From: Micromonospora andamanensis
Lineage (GTDB): Bacteria; Actinomycetota; Actinomycetes; Mycobacteriales; Micromonosporaceae
Assembly: GCF_016863495.1 (NCBI RefSeq)
Contig: NZ_BOOZ01000026.1
Coordinates: 1 to 64,000, forward strand
Direction of reading: 5' to 3'
Length of the DNA: 64,000 nucleotides
Positions 34,390 to 42,032 of the stretch are shown piece after piece. The position numbers were made by a program, and so were the translations under genes. The notes beneath the pieces are model-generated. The model was given only the letters and a program-made list of their open reading frames with translations. It had not been told where the DNA came from and ran no database searches. Position 1 is the stretch's first letter. Every line of letters starts with the position of its first letter.

Positions 34390-35115
34390 GTGCCTGATGC
34401 GATCTTCGCGCACCCTCGGCTCGCCCGCGTCTACGACGCCTTCGACGGCGACCGTGAGGACCTGGCGGCGTACCTGGCTATCGCCGATGAGGTACGGGCA
34501 CGTCGGGTGCTCGACGTCGGATGTGGCACCGGCTGCCTGGCGATCCTGCTGGCGCGAAGCGGCCGCACAGTCGTGGGCCTCGACCCGGCCGAAGCATCCC
34601 TGACAGTCGCGCGGTCGAAGCCGGACTCCGCGAGGGTGACCTGGATCTGCGGCGATGCCACGACGGCACCGCTACCTGCCGCCGACCTCGCGACAATGAC
34701 CGGCAACGTGGCGCAGGTCTTCCTCACCGACGCCGACTGGCGACAGACTCTTCGCGCCATCCACCAGGCGCTTCGCCCACACGGCCACCTGGTCTTCGAG
34801 ACCAGGCGCCCCGAGCGTCAGGTCTGGCGGGAATGGATCGCTGACACCCATCCAGTCACCCGCGACGTTCCGGGCGTCGGGCAGGTCGAACGGCACCTCA
34901 CCGTCACCGACGTCAGCCCCCCGTTGGTCTCCTTCCGCTACACCTACCGGTTCCGGACCGACGGCGAGGTCATCACGTCCGACTCGACTCTGCGCTTCCG
35001 CACTCGCGAGGAGATCGAGTGGAGCCTGGCAGCCAGCGGCTATCTGATCCGCGATGTTCGTGAGGCACCGGACCGCCCTGGTCGCGAGTTCGTGTTCGTC
35101 GTCCAGCGCTGCTGA
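34390..35115 (+). CDS. Class I SAM-dependent methyltransferase
   Basis: A 241-residue methyltransferase with the complete class I core: RVLDVGCGTGCLAILLARSG, VVGLDPAEASLTVARSKPDS, WICGDATTAPLPAADLATM and HLVFETRRPERQVWREW. Resembles the small-molecule methyltransferases of the Methyltransf_25 group. GTG 34390 precedes the conserved start (DAIFAHPRLARVYDAFD). A long hairpin follows 73 bases after the stop. The substrate is unknown; it does not share an operon with the tRNA-like genes, which have their own promoter. Confidence 0.9.
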   Translation: MPDAIFAHPRLARVYDAFDGDREDLAAYLAIADEVRARRVLDVGCGTGCLAILLARSGRTVVGLDPAEASLTVARSKPDSARVTWICGDATTAPLPAADLATMTGNVAQVFLTDADWRQTLRAIHQALRPHGHLVFETRRPERQVWREWIADTHPVTRDVPGVGQVERHLTVTDVSPPLVSFRYTYRFRTDGEVITSDSTLRFRTREEIEWSLAASGYLIRDVREAPDRPGREFVFVVQRC

Positions 35116-35188
35116 AGCATCGACAGATCATCAGAGTTCCGGACCCTCCGGGCCGGCACCGTCCGGAGGTCACCGTCGGCTTGCCTCA

Positions 35189-35229
35189 CCGACCGGACGG
35201 GGCAGAAACTGCTTGGCCCGTCCGGTCGG
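35189..35229 (+). terminator. Long hairpin after methyltransferase
   Basis: CCGACCGGACGGG pairs perfectly (13 bp) with CCCGTCCGGTCGG; the 15-base loop contains a second small stem GCAG-AAA-CTGC. It ends the methyltransferase transcript and insulates the tRNA-like locus that starts 55 bases later. Confidence 0.8.
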
Positions 35230-35241
35230 TCGACCTACCGG

Positions 35242-35272
35242 TTGGCGGCACGGTGATCGGCGTCGCTACGAT
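35242..35272 (+). promoter_or_regulatory. Likely promoter of the tRNA-like pair
   Basis: TTGGCG (35242-35247) and TACGAT (35267-35272) are separated by 19 bp. The transcript would start near 35279-35281, exactly where the lengthened acceptor stem of the first tRNA-like element begins. Confidence 0.55.
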
Positions 35273-35283
35273 GCGTCGTGGTG

Positions 35284-35356
35284 GGGCCTGTAGCGCAGAG
35301 GTAGTCGCGCCGCCTTATCAGGGCGGAGGATACCGGTTCGAGTCCGGTCGGGCCCC
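35284..35356 (+). tRNA. tRNA-like RNA 1, anticodon position ATC
   Basis: Complete cloverleaf of 73 bases: acceptor GGGCCTG/CGGGCCC, T8-A9, D-arm GCGC with loop AGAGGTAG, anticodon stem CCGCC/GGCGG, 5-base variable loop, T-arm ACCGG-TTCGAGT-CCGGT, base 73 C. The anticodon loop TTATCAG gives ATC (35317-35319), nominally Asp, but bacterial Asp tRNAs use GTC and have G73. The loop is the exact reverse complement of the usual tRNA-Ile loop CTGATAA. The acceptor stem can extend four pairs outward (35280-35283 with 35156-35159 of the next line, i.e. 35356-35359) to 11 bp. CCA is not encoded. It may be a non-decoding tRNA mimic. Confidence 0.7.
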
Positions 35357-35368
35357 ACCCCCGTCGCG

Positions 35369-35441
35369 TGGTCGGTAGCGCAGAGGCGGACGCGCCGCAC
35401 TGCTCGTGCGGAGGACACCGGTTCGAATCCGGTCCGTCCAC
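35369..35441 (+). tRNA. tRNA-like RNA 2, anticodon position GCT
   Basis: Second cloverleaf, 12 bases after the first and built the same way: acceptor TGGTCGG/CCGTCCA with one T-T mismatch, T-A, D-arm GCGC with loop AGAGGCGG, anticodon stem CCGCA/TGCGG, variable loop AGGAC, T-arm ACCGG-TTCGAAT-CCGGT. The anticodon loop CTGCTCG gives GCT (35402-35404), a Ser anticodon, yet the long variable arm required for bacterial tRNA-Ser is absent. The acceptor stem extends three more pairs (35366-35368 with 35441-35443). It shares D-arm, variable loop and T-arm with RNA 1 and so arose by duplication. It ends 21 bases before the ATG of the zinc-ribbon SDR. Confidence 0.65.
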
Positions 35442-35462
35442 GTCGACCGGTTGTGAGGAACG

Positions 35463-36821
35463 ATGGACAACGCCGAGGTCGAGCAAGCTCTGCGAGTGCT
35501 CGGCGAGATCCGCGCGTTGCCCGTCGACGACCCGGTCCGGCAACGAGTGCAACGCGCCGTGGACGGGCTGCTCAAGGACGCGCAGCGCCAACGCCGCGCT
35601 GAGAGACGGCGCAGGACGGCCGCCGCCGACCGGGCCGTCGTCGCCGACGCCGCCACCGCAGCGGGCAACCGCGCCGAAGGCGTACCGGTGGCAGAACCCA
35701 CCGACACGGCAGAGGTCGGACGGACCCGGCGGGACCGCCGCTGCTACGCCTGCCGCGACCGGTTCCGTACCGTCGACGCCTTCTACCACGCCCTCTGCCC
35801 CACCTGCGCGGACCTGCACCGCCGACACCGGCACGCCCGCACCGACCTGACCGGCCGCCGCGCGGTGGTCACCGGAGGCCGGGTCAAAATCGGCTTCCAG
35901 ACCGCGCTGAAACTACTCCGCGACGGCGCCACCGTCACCGTCGTGACACGATTCCCCGCCGACGCCGCCCGACGGTACGCGCACCAGCCCGACGCCACCG
36001 ACTGGCTGGCCTCGCTACGCGTCATCGGCGCGGACCTGCGCGACCCCCGCCAGGTCCTCGACGTCGCGCAACGGCTGGCCGACGACGCCCCCCGACTCGA
36101 CATCCTCATCAACAACGCCGCTCAGACGGTGCGCCGGCCGATGTGGGCCTACCAACCGCTCATCAGCGCGGAGTCGCACGCCGCCCCCCACGGCGTCGCC
36201 ATCGAATCCGCGGCCGGGTTCCGGCCCGGTGCCACACCACCCGACTGGAGCGTCCGCCTCGCCACTCTCCCGGAAGCACCCCGCCAGGAGCTGACCACCA
36301 TCATCGACGCCACCGGCGCGCTCGTCGTACCCGGCACCACGAACTCCTGGACCGCCACCATCGGCCAGATCGACCCGGTCGAACTACTGGAGGTGCAACT
36401 GGTGAACGTCGTCGCGCCGTTCCTCCTGCTCGACCGGCTCCGCCCCGCCCTGACCGCACCCGGACCCGGCAACCGGTACGTGATCAACGTGACCGGCCGG
36501 GAAGGCTGGTTCTCCGAAGACAGCACCGGCCCCACCCGGCACCCCCACACCAGCGTCAGCAAAGCCGCCCTCAACATGCTCACCCGCGTCGGCGCCACCG
36601 ACCTCGCCCGCCGCCACGTCCACATGTGCGCCGTCGACACCGGCTGGATCACCGACGAGAACCCCACCACCATCAAAGCCCGGCGCGCCGCCTCCGGCTG
36701 GCAACCACCACTGGACGTCACCGACGCCGCAGCCCGCATCTACCACCCCATCATCAGCGGCGAAACCGGCACACCACTACACGGCGTCCTGCTCAAGAAC
36801 TACACAGTCGTTCCCTGGTAG
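35463..36821 (+). CDS. Zinc-ribbon SDR protein downstream of tRNA-like pair
   Basis: A 452-residue protein of unusual architecture. Residues 1-90 are helical and very basic in the middle (RQRRAERRRRTAAADRAVV). A zinc ribbon follows with Cys94, Cys97, Cys112 and Cys115 (CYAC, CPTC). Residues 128-452 are an SDR fold: cofactor loop VVTGGRVKIGFQTALKLL, ILINNAAQTV, NVTGREGWF and HTSVSKAALNML. The catalytic Tyr of YxxxK is Thr363 while Lys367 is kept. Basic segment plus zinc ribbon suggest RNA or protein binding. GAGGAA lies just before ATG 35463, and the two tRNA-like RNAs lie immediately upstream behind one promoter. A processed RNA partner is inferred from the position, not shown. Confidence 0.85.
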   Translation: MDNAEVEQALRVLGEIRALPVDDPVRQRVQRAVDGLLKDAQRQRRAERRRRTAAADRAVVADAATAAGNRAEGVPVAEPTDTAEVGRTRRDRRCYACRDRFRTVDAFYHALCPTCADLHRRHRHARTDLTGRRAVVTGGRVKIGFQTALKLLRDGATVTVVTRFPADAARRYAHQPDATDWLASLRVIGADLRDPRQVLDVAQRLADDAPRLDILINNAAQTVRRPMWAYQPLISAESHAAPHGVAIESAAGFRPGATPPDWSVRLATLPEAPRQELTTIIDATGALVVPGTTNSWTATIGQIDPVELLEVQLVNVVAPFLLLDRLRPALTAPGPGNRYVINVTGREGWFSEDSTGPTRHPHTSVSKAALNMLTRVGATDLARRHVHMCAVDTGWITDENPTTIKARRAASGWQPPLDVTDAAARIYHPIISGETGTPLHGVLLKNYTVVPW

Positions 36822-36996
36822 CAACCACGGGCCACATCCATTGACCGTGCTTGAAAGTCCGAAATGGTTCGGGAGTGCCGGCTGACGCGGCCGTCCTCGG
36901 GTGCGAGGCAGTGCGCCTACGGCGGATTTGACCTTTGCGGGTGCCTGGCAGCATCGTCGGAGTTTCGACCCGCAGTCGACATTGAAGGGCTGTCTG

Positions 36997-37800
36997 GTGC
37001 AGATTCTTGGAGTCCAGTTCGACAGCCTGGTCGTCTGGCAAGTCACCACCACGGGCGTCATTGTCAGCCTCTACGGTCTATCGGTTGTCTCAGACCGTCG
37101 CCGCCTTCTGGCCGAAGGCTACAACGACCTGATCGTCATGGCCAGCTTCGTTCTCAAGCACACTCCTGACACCCAGATCCCCGAGGGAAGTAAGCTGCAT
37201 GAGCTGATCAAGCGGTTTCGCGAGACCGGGGAGCTTGACCGGGACGAGCCGCCGAGGCCCGCAGAGAAGGCGTTGCGCGTCGCCATGGTGCTGGCGCTTG
37301 CCGTCGTGGCGCCCCTGGTGGGGCTTTACGGTATGACCGCGATCTTTCGGAAGCGCGAAGGCGAGAACGTGACGGTGTACGTGCCGACCCAGGCACGCGT
37401 GTACGCCTTCGCCTTGATGCTGTCGTCCTTCGCCCTCTCCGTTGGTTATGCCGGCCTGCTGGCCTATGTAGCGAGCACCACGCCGTTGGCCGCCGCAGCC
37501 GTCGTCGCGGCGATCCTGGCCGGCCTGGCGGGGTTCAGCGCCGTCGTGTGTGTGGGTTACGGGATCAACTTGACCCGTTACCAGTTGCGCTGGAAGGAGT
37601 GGTGGCATCAGCAACTGCTCACCGTCATGGGTCAGGCCGAACGCGCCGACGATCACGATCTGTTCAACCGAGCTGCCTTGCTGCGTGCCGAGGTGGGCGC
37701 CGCGCCGAACATCCCGATTCCGGGCACGACGGCCTTCTACACCGGGTTGTTCGCCGTCGTCCAGGTCATCCTGTACTGGTTCGCCGAGAATCTGAGCTAG
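36997..37800 (+). CDS. Orphan multi-pass membrane protein
   Basis: A 267-residue protein with about five membrane segments: VVWQVTTTGVIVSLYGLSVV, ALRVAMVLALAVVAPLVGLY, YAFALMLSSFALSVGYAGLL, LAAAAVVAAILAGLAGFSAV and YTGLFAVVQVILYWFA. A cytoplasmic loop of about 75 residues separates the first two. I do not recognise a family. GTG 36997 has GAAGGG 7 bases upstream; the longer frame to 36901 lacks a ribosome site. Codon use is less G/C-biased than its neighbours, which hints at transfer. It lies 175 bases downstream of the zinc-ribbon SDR on the same strand. Confidence 0.7.
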   Translation: MQILGVQFDSLVVWQVTTTGVIVSLYGLSVVSDRRRLLAEGYNDLIVMASFVLKHTPDTQIPEGSKLHELIKRFRETGELDRDEPPRPAEKALRVAMVLALAVVAPLVGLYGMTAIFRKREGENVTVYVPTQARVYAFALMLSSFALSVGYAGLLAYVASTTPLAAAAVVAAILAGLAGFSAVVCVGYGINLTRYQLRWKEWWHQQLLTVMGQAERADDHDLFNRAALLRAEVGAAPNIPIPGTTAFYTGLFAVVQVILYWFAENLS

Positions 37801-38148
37801 GTGGATGAGAACGTGCGGACCAGGCGGGGCGTCCGGGCCAGAGCGCTGGCCGGGGCGACCGCCGCCACGGCGCTGATCAGGCTGGCCAGGCCGAGCGTGG
37901 CCGCCCGCCCCTGGGTCGTAACGGCCGGCGGATCGGCGCCACTGTGGTCGCCGCCCCACTGGACGCCGGGTTGCCGAAGAACGACGGTGGTCAAGGCGGC
38001 ACAGGCCCTGGTCGCGTAGCTCACGGCAGCCCGTGCCAGTCGAGCCAGCTCCGACCGTTGCCCCGGGCACCTGTCGCGGTGCTCGGGGCAACGGTGCACG
38101 CACCTGCTGTGGGAGCATCCGGCCGCACCGGATCGCCGCTGCGTGCTG
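37801..38148. other. Stretch without a supported gene
   Basis: I see no gene I can support. A 72-residue frame (37801-38019, plus) begins right after the stop of the membrane protein but has no family pattern, and the opposite frames are biased by composition only. It could hold a degraded gene. Confidence 0.4.
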
Positions 38149-38523
38149 TCACTCTCGCCGGGCGGTTTCGCGGAGCATGGCATCCATCTCGGGGTCGTCC
38201 ATGAGCTCCCGGACCTCCTGGGCGCTGCGGCAGGCACGAGCGATCTTGGCAGCCCAGCTCAGCGCCTCTTCCTTCGAGGCCAGGTCAAGGACCACGAAGC
38301 CGCCGATGACCTCCTTGGTCTCCGGGTACGGGCCGTCGACCACCAGCCCGTCCGGGCCGACGATGCTCGCCCGCTGCCGTTGCAGTCCGGCGCCGGCCAC
38401 GAACACGCCGGCGTTCACGGCCTCCTGGATCACCGCGTGCGCGTCCTTGCCCACCTCGGGCAGGTCCTCGGCGGGGATGTGGTCCATGGCGCCGTCGTTG
38501 AAAGAGATCAAGTAGCGCGTCAT
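38149..38523 (-). CDS. YCII/DGPF-domain protein
   Basis: A 124-residue protein of the YCII-related (DGPF) family: MTRYLISFNDGAMDHIPAED, then QRQRASIVGPDGLVVDGPYP and GGFVVLDLASKEEALSWAAK. The characteristic motif appears as DGPYPETKE. Such proteins are the constant partners of ECF42 sigma factors, which is exactly the neighbour here (38626-39870, same strand, upstream). They may bind a metabolite or work as a small enzyme. ATG 38523 has AGGGAG upstream. Confidence 0.9.
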   Translation of the reverse strand: MTRYLISFNDGAMDHIPAEDLPEVGKDAHAVIQEAVNAGVFVAGAGLQRQRASIVGPDGLVVDGPYPETKEVIGGFVVLDLASKEEALSWAAKIARACRSAQEVRELMDDPEMDAMLRETARRE

Positions 38524-38625
38524 CCCATGACTCCCTGTTCCGGCGGCCTCCTCCGGCCACCTGTCACCTGATCTACGAACGAGCCACTGCGCATCCGACA
38601 ATGTGGCGGAGGAAAGTTTCCCCGG

Positions 38626-39870
38626 TCAGCCGGTCAGCTGGCCTCGGCGGCGGGTGAGGTGGGACCGCTCCGCAGGGTTGCCGGCGAGACCGATGGCCCG
38701 GTCGTACTCCGCCCGTGACTCGTCCACGCGCCCGAGTCGCCGCAGCAGGTCGGCGCGGGCGGCGTGGAAGGCGTGGTAGCCGTCGAGGGACTCGGCGAGC
38801 CTGTCGATCTCGGCGAGCCCGGCCCCGGCGCCGTCGACCTCGGCGACCGCCACCGCCCGGTTGAGCCGCACGATCGGCGAGGGATCCAGCAGCACCAGGC
38901 CATCGTAGAGGGCGACAAGGGTGGGCCAGTCGGTCTGATCGGTGGAGGGCGCATTCGCGTGGACCGCGTTGATCGCGGCCTGCACCTGGTAACGCCCGGG
39001 TGGGTCCCCACCGGCCGCCACCGCCCGGATCCGCTTGTGGACCAGGGCGTTGCCCTCGGCGATCAGAGCACGGTCCCAGGCGTCGCGGTCCTGCTCGTGG
39101 AGGGTCACCAACTCCCCGGTGGTGGACACGCGCGCCGACCGCCGGGCCTCGGTGAAAAGCATCAGGGCGAGCAGGCCGGCCACCTCGCCGTCGTCCGGGA
39201 GGAGGGTTCGCAGCAGGCGGGCGAGGCGGATCGCCTCGTCGGTGAGGTCGACGCGTACCGGGTCGTCCCCCCGGCCGGGCAGATAGCCCTCGTTGAACAC
39301 GAGGTAGACCACCGCGAGCACGCCGACGAGCCGTTCGCGGACGTCGTCGGCAGCAGGCACCCGGTAGGGAATGCGAGCCTCCTTGATCTTCGTCTTGGCA
39401 CGGGTGATCCGTCGCCCCATCGCGGTCTCCTGCACCAGAAAGGCGCGGGCGATCTCCGCGACGGAGAGGCCGCCGAGCAGGCGCAGGGTGAGCGCCACCC
39501 GCGCCTCCATCGCCAGCGCGGGGTGGCAGCAGGTGAAGACGAGCCTGAGCCGGTCGTCCACGACCGGGCCGGTCGGCTCGGCAGGAGTGTCGTCGTACCC
39601 GATCAGGGCCGCCTGGTGCCTGGCGTCGCGCTGCGACTCGCGGCGGAGCCAGTCGATCGCCTTGCGGGTCGCGGTGGTGGCGACCCAGCCGCCGGGATTG
39701 GGCGGTACGCCCTCGCGCGGCCACCGCTCCGCGGCCACGGCGAACGCCTCGGCCGTCGCTTCCTCGGCGACGTCGAGGTCACCGAAGCGGCGCGCGAGGC
39801 TGGCGACCACTCGCGCCCACTCCTCGTGGTGGGTACGGGTGATCGCCTGGTCAACGGCAGGGTCAGTCAC
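38626..39870 (-). CDS. ECF42-type RNA polymerase sigma factor
   Basis: A 414-residue sigma factor of the ECF42 group. Region 2 is in ARVVASLARRFGDLDVAEEA and TATRKAIDWLRRES; region 4 in LTLRLLGGLSVAEIARAFLV followed by QETAMGRRITRAKTKIKEA. The long C-terminal part (LVFNEGYLPGRGDD, DGLVLLDPSPIVRLNRAVAV) is the TPR-like DUF6596 tail that this group uses in place of an anti-sigma factor. GTG 39870 begins the conserved start. It controls in other actinomycetes the DGPF genes beside it, here the YCII gene 102 bases downstream. Confidence 0.93.
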   Translation of the reverse strand: MTDPAVDQAITRTHHEEWARVVASLARRFGDLDVAEEATAEAFAVAAERWPREGVPPNPGGWVATTATRKAIDWLRRESQRDARHQAALIGYDDTPAEPTGPVVDDRLRLVFTCCHPALAMEARVALTLRLLGGLSVAEIARAFLVQETAMGRRITRAKTKIKEARIPYRVPAADDVRERLVGVLAVVYLVFNEGYLPGRGDDPVRVDLTDEAIRLARLLRTLLPDDGEVAGLLALMLFTEARRSARVSTTGELVTLHEQDRDAWDRALIAEGNALVHKRIRAVAAGGDPPGRYQVQAAINAVHANAPSTDQTDWPTLVALYDGLVLLDPSPIVRLNRAVAVAEVDGAGAGLAEIDRLAESLDGYHAFHAARADLLRRLGRVDESRAEYDRAIGLAGNPAERSHLTRRRGQLTG

Positions 39871-40024
39871 CGCTCACGCGCCCTCGGACGAAATCCCGTC
39901 CAGCAGCCATCGACTCCTCCTTCGTCGCCAGCAGGAGCCCGTCGGTGACGAGCGGCCCTGCCCGTCGATGAGGACATCATGTCTCGTTGACCTCGACCGG
40001 GGTTCAGGTGCTTTGCTGTCGACC

Positions 40025-40747
40025 ATGAACCTCGACGGCCTGCGCGTCGCTGTCACCGGCGCCGCGCGTGACACGGGACGGCTCCTGGCCGAGTCCTTCG
40101 CGCAACGCGGTGCCCGGGTGTTCCTCTCGGCCCGGGACCTGTCCGCGGCCGAGCGGGTTGCGGACGCGATCAACCAGTGGGGGCCGGGTCGAGCCGAGGC
40201 GTTCAGCTGCGACCTCGCCGTACCGGATTCGGTGCGGGCATTCGCCACGGCGCTGGCCGGCCGGACGGACCACCTCGATGTGCTTGTGAACAACGGCGCA
40301 CCCTACGTTCATGGTGACGATCTGGGCGAGGTCTCGGACGACGAGATCGGTGGGGTGATCGCGGCGGGCGGGACCGGAACGGTGCTGGTGACCAAACACC
40401 TGCTGCCACTGCTGCGGGCATCGGCCCGGCCTGACATCGTCAACATGATCTCCGCTTGTGGCGAGGTGGGACATCGCCGGTCGGGTGCACACCCCGCCTT
40501 CTACGCTGCAAAACACGCCCACGCCGGGCTGGCGGAGATCCTGTCGTACCGGCTGCGGCCAGCAGGGATCCGGGTGATCTCACTGTTTCCGCCGGACTTC
40601 GTCCAGCAGGGGGCTCGGCAGGCCGACCATGACCTGACCGCGCGGTCGGTTGTCGACTGCGTGCTGTTCGCGGTCGGTCAACCACGTGACTGTTTCATCC
40701 GTGAGTTCCACTTCGAGCAGGTCCGGCCACCGTCACCCGGGCTGTGA
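40025..40747 (+). CDS. Short-chain dehydrogenase/reductase
   Basis: A 240-residue SDR: RVAVTGAARDTGRLLAESFA (cofactor loop), LDVLVNNGAPYVHGDD (NNG), VNMISACGEVGHRRSG, and the active-site helix AFYAAKHAHAGLAEIL. In this helix the Lys is kept, but Phe stands four residues before it and Tyr only three, a shifted form of the YxxxK pair. ATG 40025 follows a short leader; the longer frame belongs to the antisense of the sigma gene. It overlaps the end of the opposite GNAT gene by 15 bases. The substrate is not known. Confidence 0.88.
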   Translation: MNLDGLRVAVTGAARDTGRLLAESFAQRGARVFLSARDLSAAERVADAINQWGPGRAEAFSCDLAVPDSVRAFATALAGRTDHLDVLVNNGAPYVHGDDLGEVSDDEIGGVIAAGGTGTVLVTKHLLPLLRASARPDIVNMISACGEVGHRRSGAHPAFYAAKHAHAGLAEILSYRLRPAGIRVISLFPPDFVQQGARQADHDLTARSVVDCVLFAVGQPRDCFIREFHFEQVRPPSPGL

Positions 40748-41302
40748 CGTCCTCCCCTGCCGCCAGGTCTCGGCGAGCAGGGCGTAGGTGTACCCGTCCA
40801 CCCAGCCCAGTTCGGCGTGCCAGGAGTCGCCGACGCCGTGCTGCTCACGACGCATGCCGATCTTCTCGAGTAGCCGCACGGACGCCAGGTTGTCCGCGAA
40901 GCACCCTGCGGTGATCCTGCGGACGCCCAGCCGGTCGAACGCGTACGCCACCATCGCGGTGGCCGCCTCGGTCGCGTAACCACGGCCGCCGTACGCCGGG
41001 TCGAAGATGTAGCCGAGCTCGGCTTCCGTCCGTGCCGGCAGGCCAGGTTGTCCCATGCCGTCGACCACGTCGAGCGAGACGGTCCCGATCACCGTGCCGT
41101 CGAGAACCACGGCCACGCTGTGGTCGTCAGGGGCCTTCGCGGCGCGCTGCCACGCCGCCCGGAAGGACACCGGGTCGACAACGGTCCGCAGGAGCCAGCG
41201 GGTGACCTCCGGCAGGTTGCGGTACTCAAGGATGCGATCGATGTCCTCGTCACGCACGGGACGAAGCTCAAGGCGTTCGGTGCGTAGGTCCGGGCTCCCC
41301 AC
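40733..41302 (-). CDS. GNAT acetyltransferase, RimJ/RimL type
   Basis: A 189-residue GNAT of the RimJ/RimL group: LRTERLELRPVRDEDIDRIL, LGYIFDPAYGGRGYATEAAT (acetyl-CoA loop), and FADNLASVRLLEKIGMRREQ. Insertions around GMGQPGLPART are usual for this group. The start is uncertain; GTG 41302 lies ten residues before the first strand, GTG 41332 is an alternative. Its end overlaps the convergent SDR gene. Confidence 0.88.
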   Translation of the reverse strand: MGSPDLRTERLELRPVRDEDIDRILEYRNLPEVTRWLLRTVVDPVSFRAAWQRAAKAPDDHSVAVVLDGTVIGTVSLDVVDGMGQPGLPARTEAELGYIFDPAYGGRGYATEAATAMVAYAFDRLGVRRITAGCFADNLASVRLLEKIGMRREQHGVGDSWHAELGWVDGYTYALLAETWRQGRTSQPG

Positions 41303-41401
41303 GAGGGGGGACGTTAGCGAGCGCGCCGCCACGACACATCCGAATTACCCGGTGCCACCGGACATGGTGCTGGTCCGCCAGCCCGCACCGACCGCCGCAG
41401 A

Positions 41402-41923
41402 TCACGGCTTGTCCCGCAGCTCACGCAGCACGCCGTGTCGACGTAGCGCCCAGGCAAGACGCCGCACGCTCGAATGCCGCACGAACAGCACCGCCGCGCG
41501 ACGGATCAGGCCGAGCCGGTTGTTGCTGAACTGGTTCTCGATCACCTGCCAGATCAGTTCGCGCACCTTGCCGCTGTCCAGCACCGCCCGCACCTCACGC
41601 CGCACCGCAGGATCCTCGGCCGCCGACGCGATGGCAGCAGCCTGACCCGGCCGGTCCGCGAGCGATTCCGCCGCCGCGACCAGGGGTCGGCGTACGTCGT
41701 CCTGCTCCAGCAGCAGCAACACCGCCTCCCGGATCTCCACCGTGTCGAGGCCGGACTTCAGCAGCCGTAACAGGCTGCGCTCCACCTCGCGGTCGTGATC
41801 TGGCACGGACATCGTGGCCAGCAGCACCGACACCTCGTCGAGGTCGATGAGATGTCGCAGCCCGCCGCGGAACTCCGGCAGCGCCCACGCGACCTGCAGA
41901 CCCCTGGCGAGATTGGGATTCAC
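41402..41923 (-). CDS. Hypothetical helical protein
   Basis: A 173-residue, wholly helical protein with repeated units (VERSLLRLLKSGLDTVEIRE, AVLLLLEQDDVRRPLVAAAE, VRREVRAVLDSGKVRELIWQ) that recall HEAT or armadillo-like arrays. It has no membrane helices or signal peptide. GTG 41923 starts the chain (MNPNLARGLQVAWALPEF). I cannot assign a function; it lies between two GNAT genes of the same direction, without coupling. Confidence 0.65.
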   Translation of the reverse strand: MNPNLARGLQVAWALPEFRGGLRHLIDLDEVSVLLATMSVPDHDREVERSLLRLLKSGLDTVEIREAVLLLLEQDDVRRPLVAAAESLADRPGQAAAIASAAEDPAVRREVRAVLDSGKVRELIWQVIENQFSNNRLGLIRRAAVLFVRHSSVRRLAWALRRHGVLRELRDKP

Positions 41924-42032
41924 GTGCCATCCGCTACCCGCAGTCGGCAGCCGGCGAAACCCCCGGGTCCCACCCGGCGGTGCCGAAGAGCGGATGCCGG
42001 AAAGCCTGGCGAGGCGACCGACGGCCGGGTGA

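Noticed and set aside
35284..35441. tRNA-like genes as phage or ICE attachment site
   Set aside because: No integrase, excisionase or repeated tRNA 3' end is visible within the window.
37801..38019. Plus-strand frame of 72 residues after the membrane protein
   Set aside because: No family pattern, no ribosome site and an Arg/Ala composition typical of random GC-rich frames.
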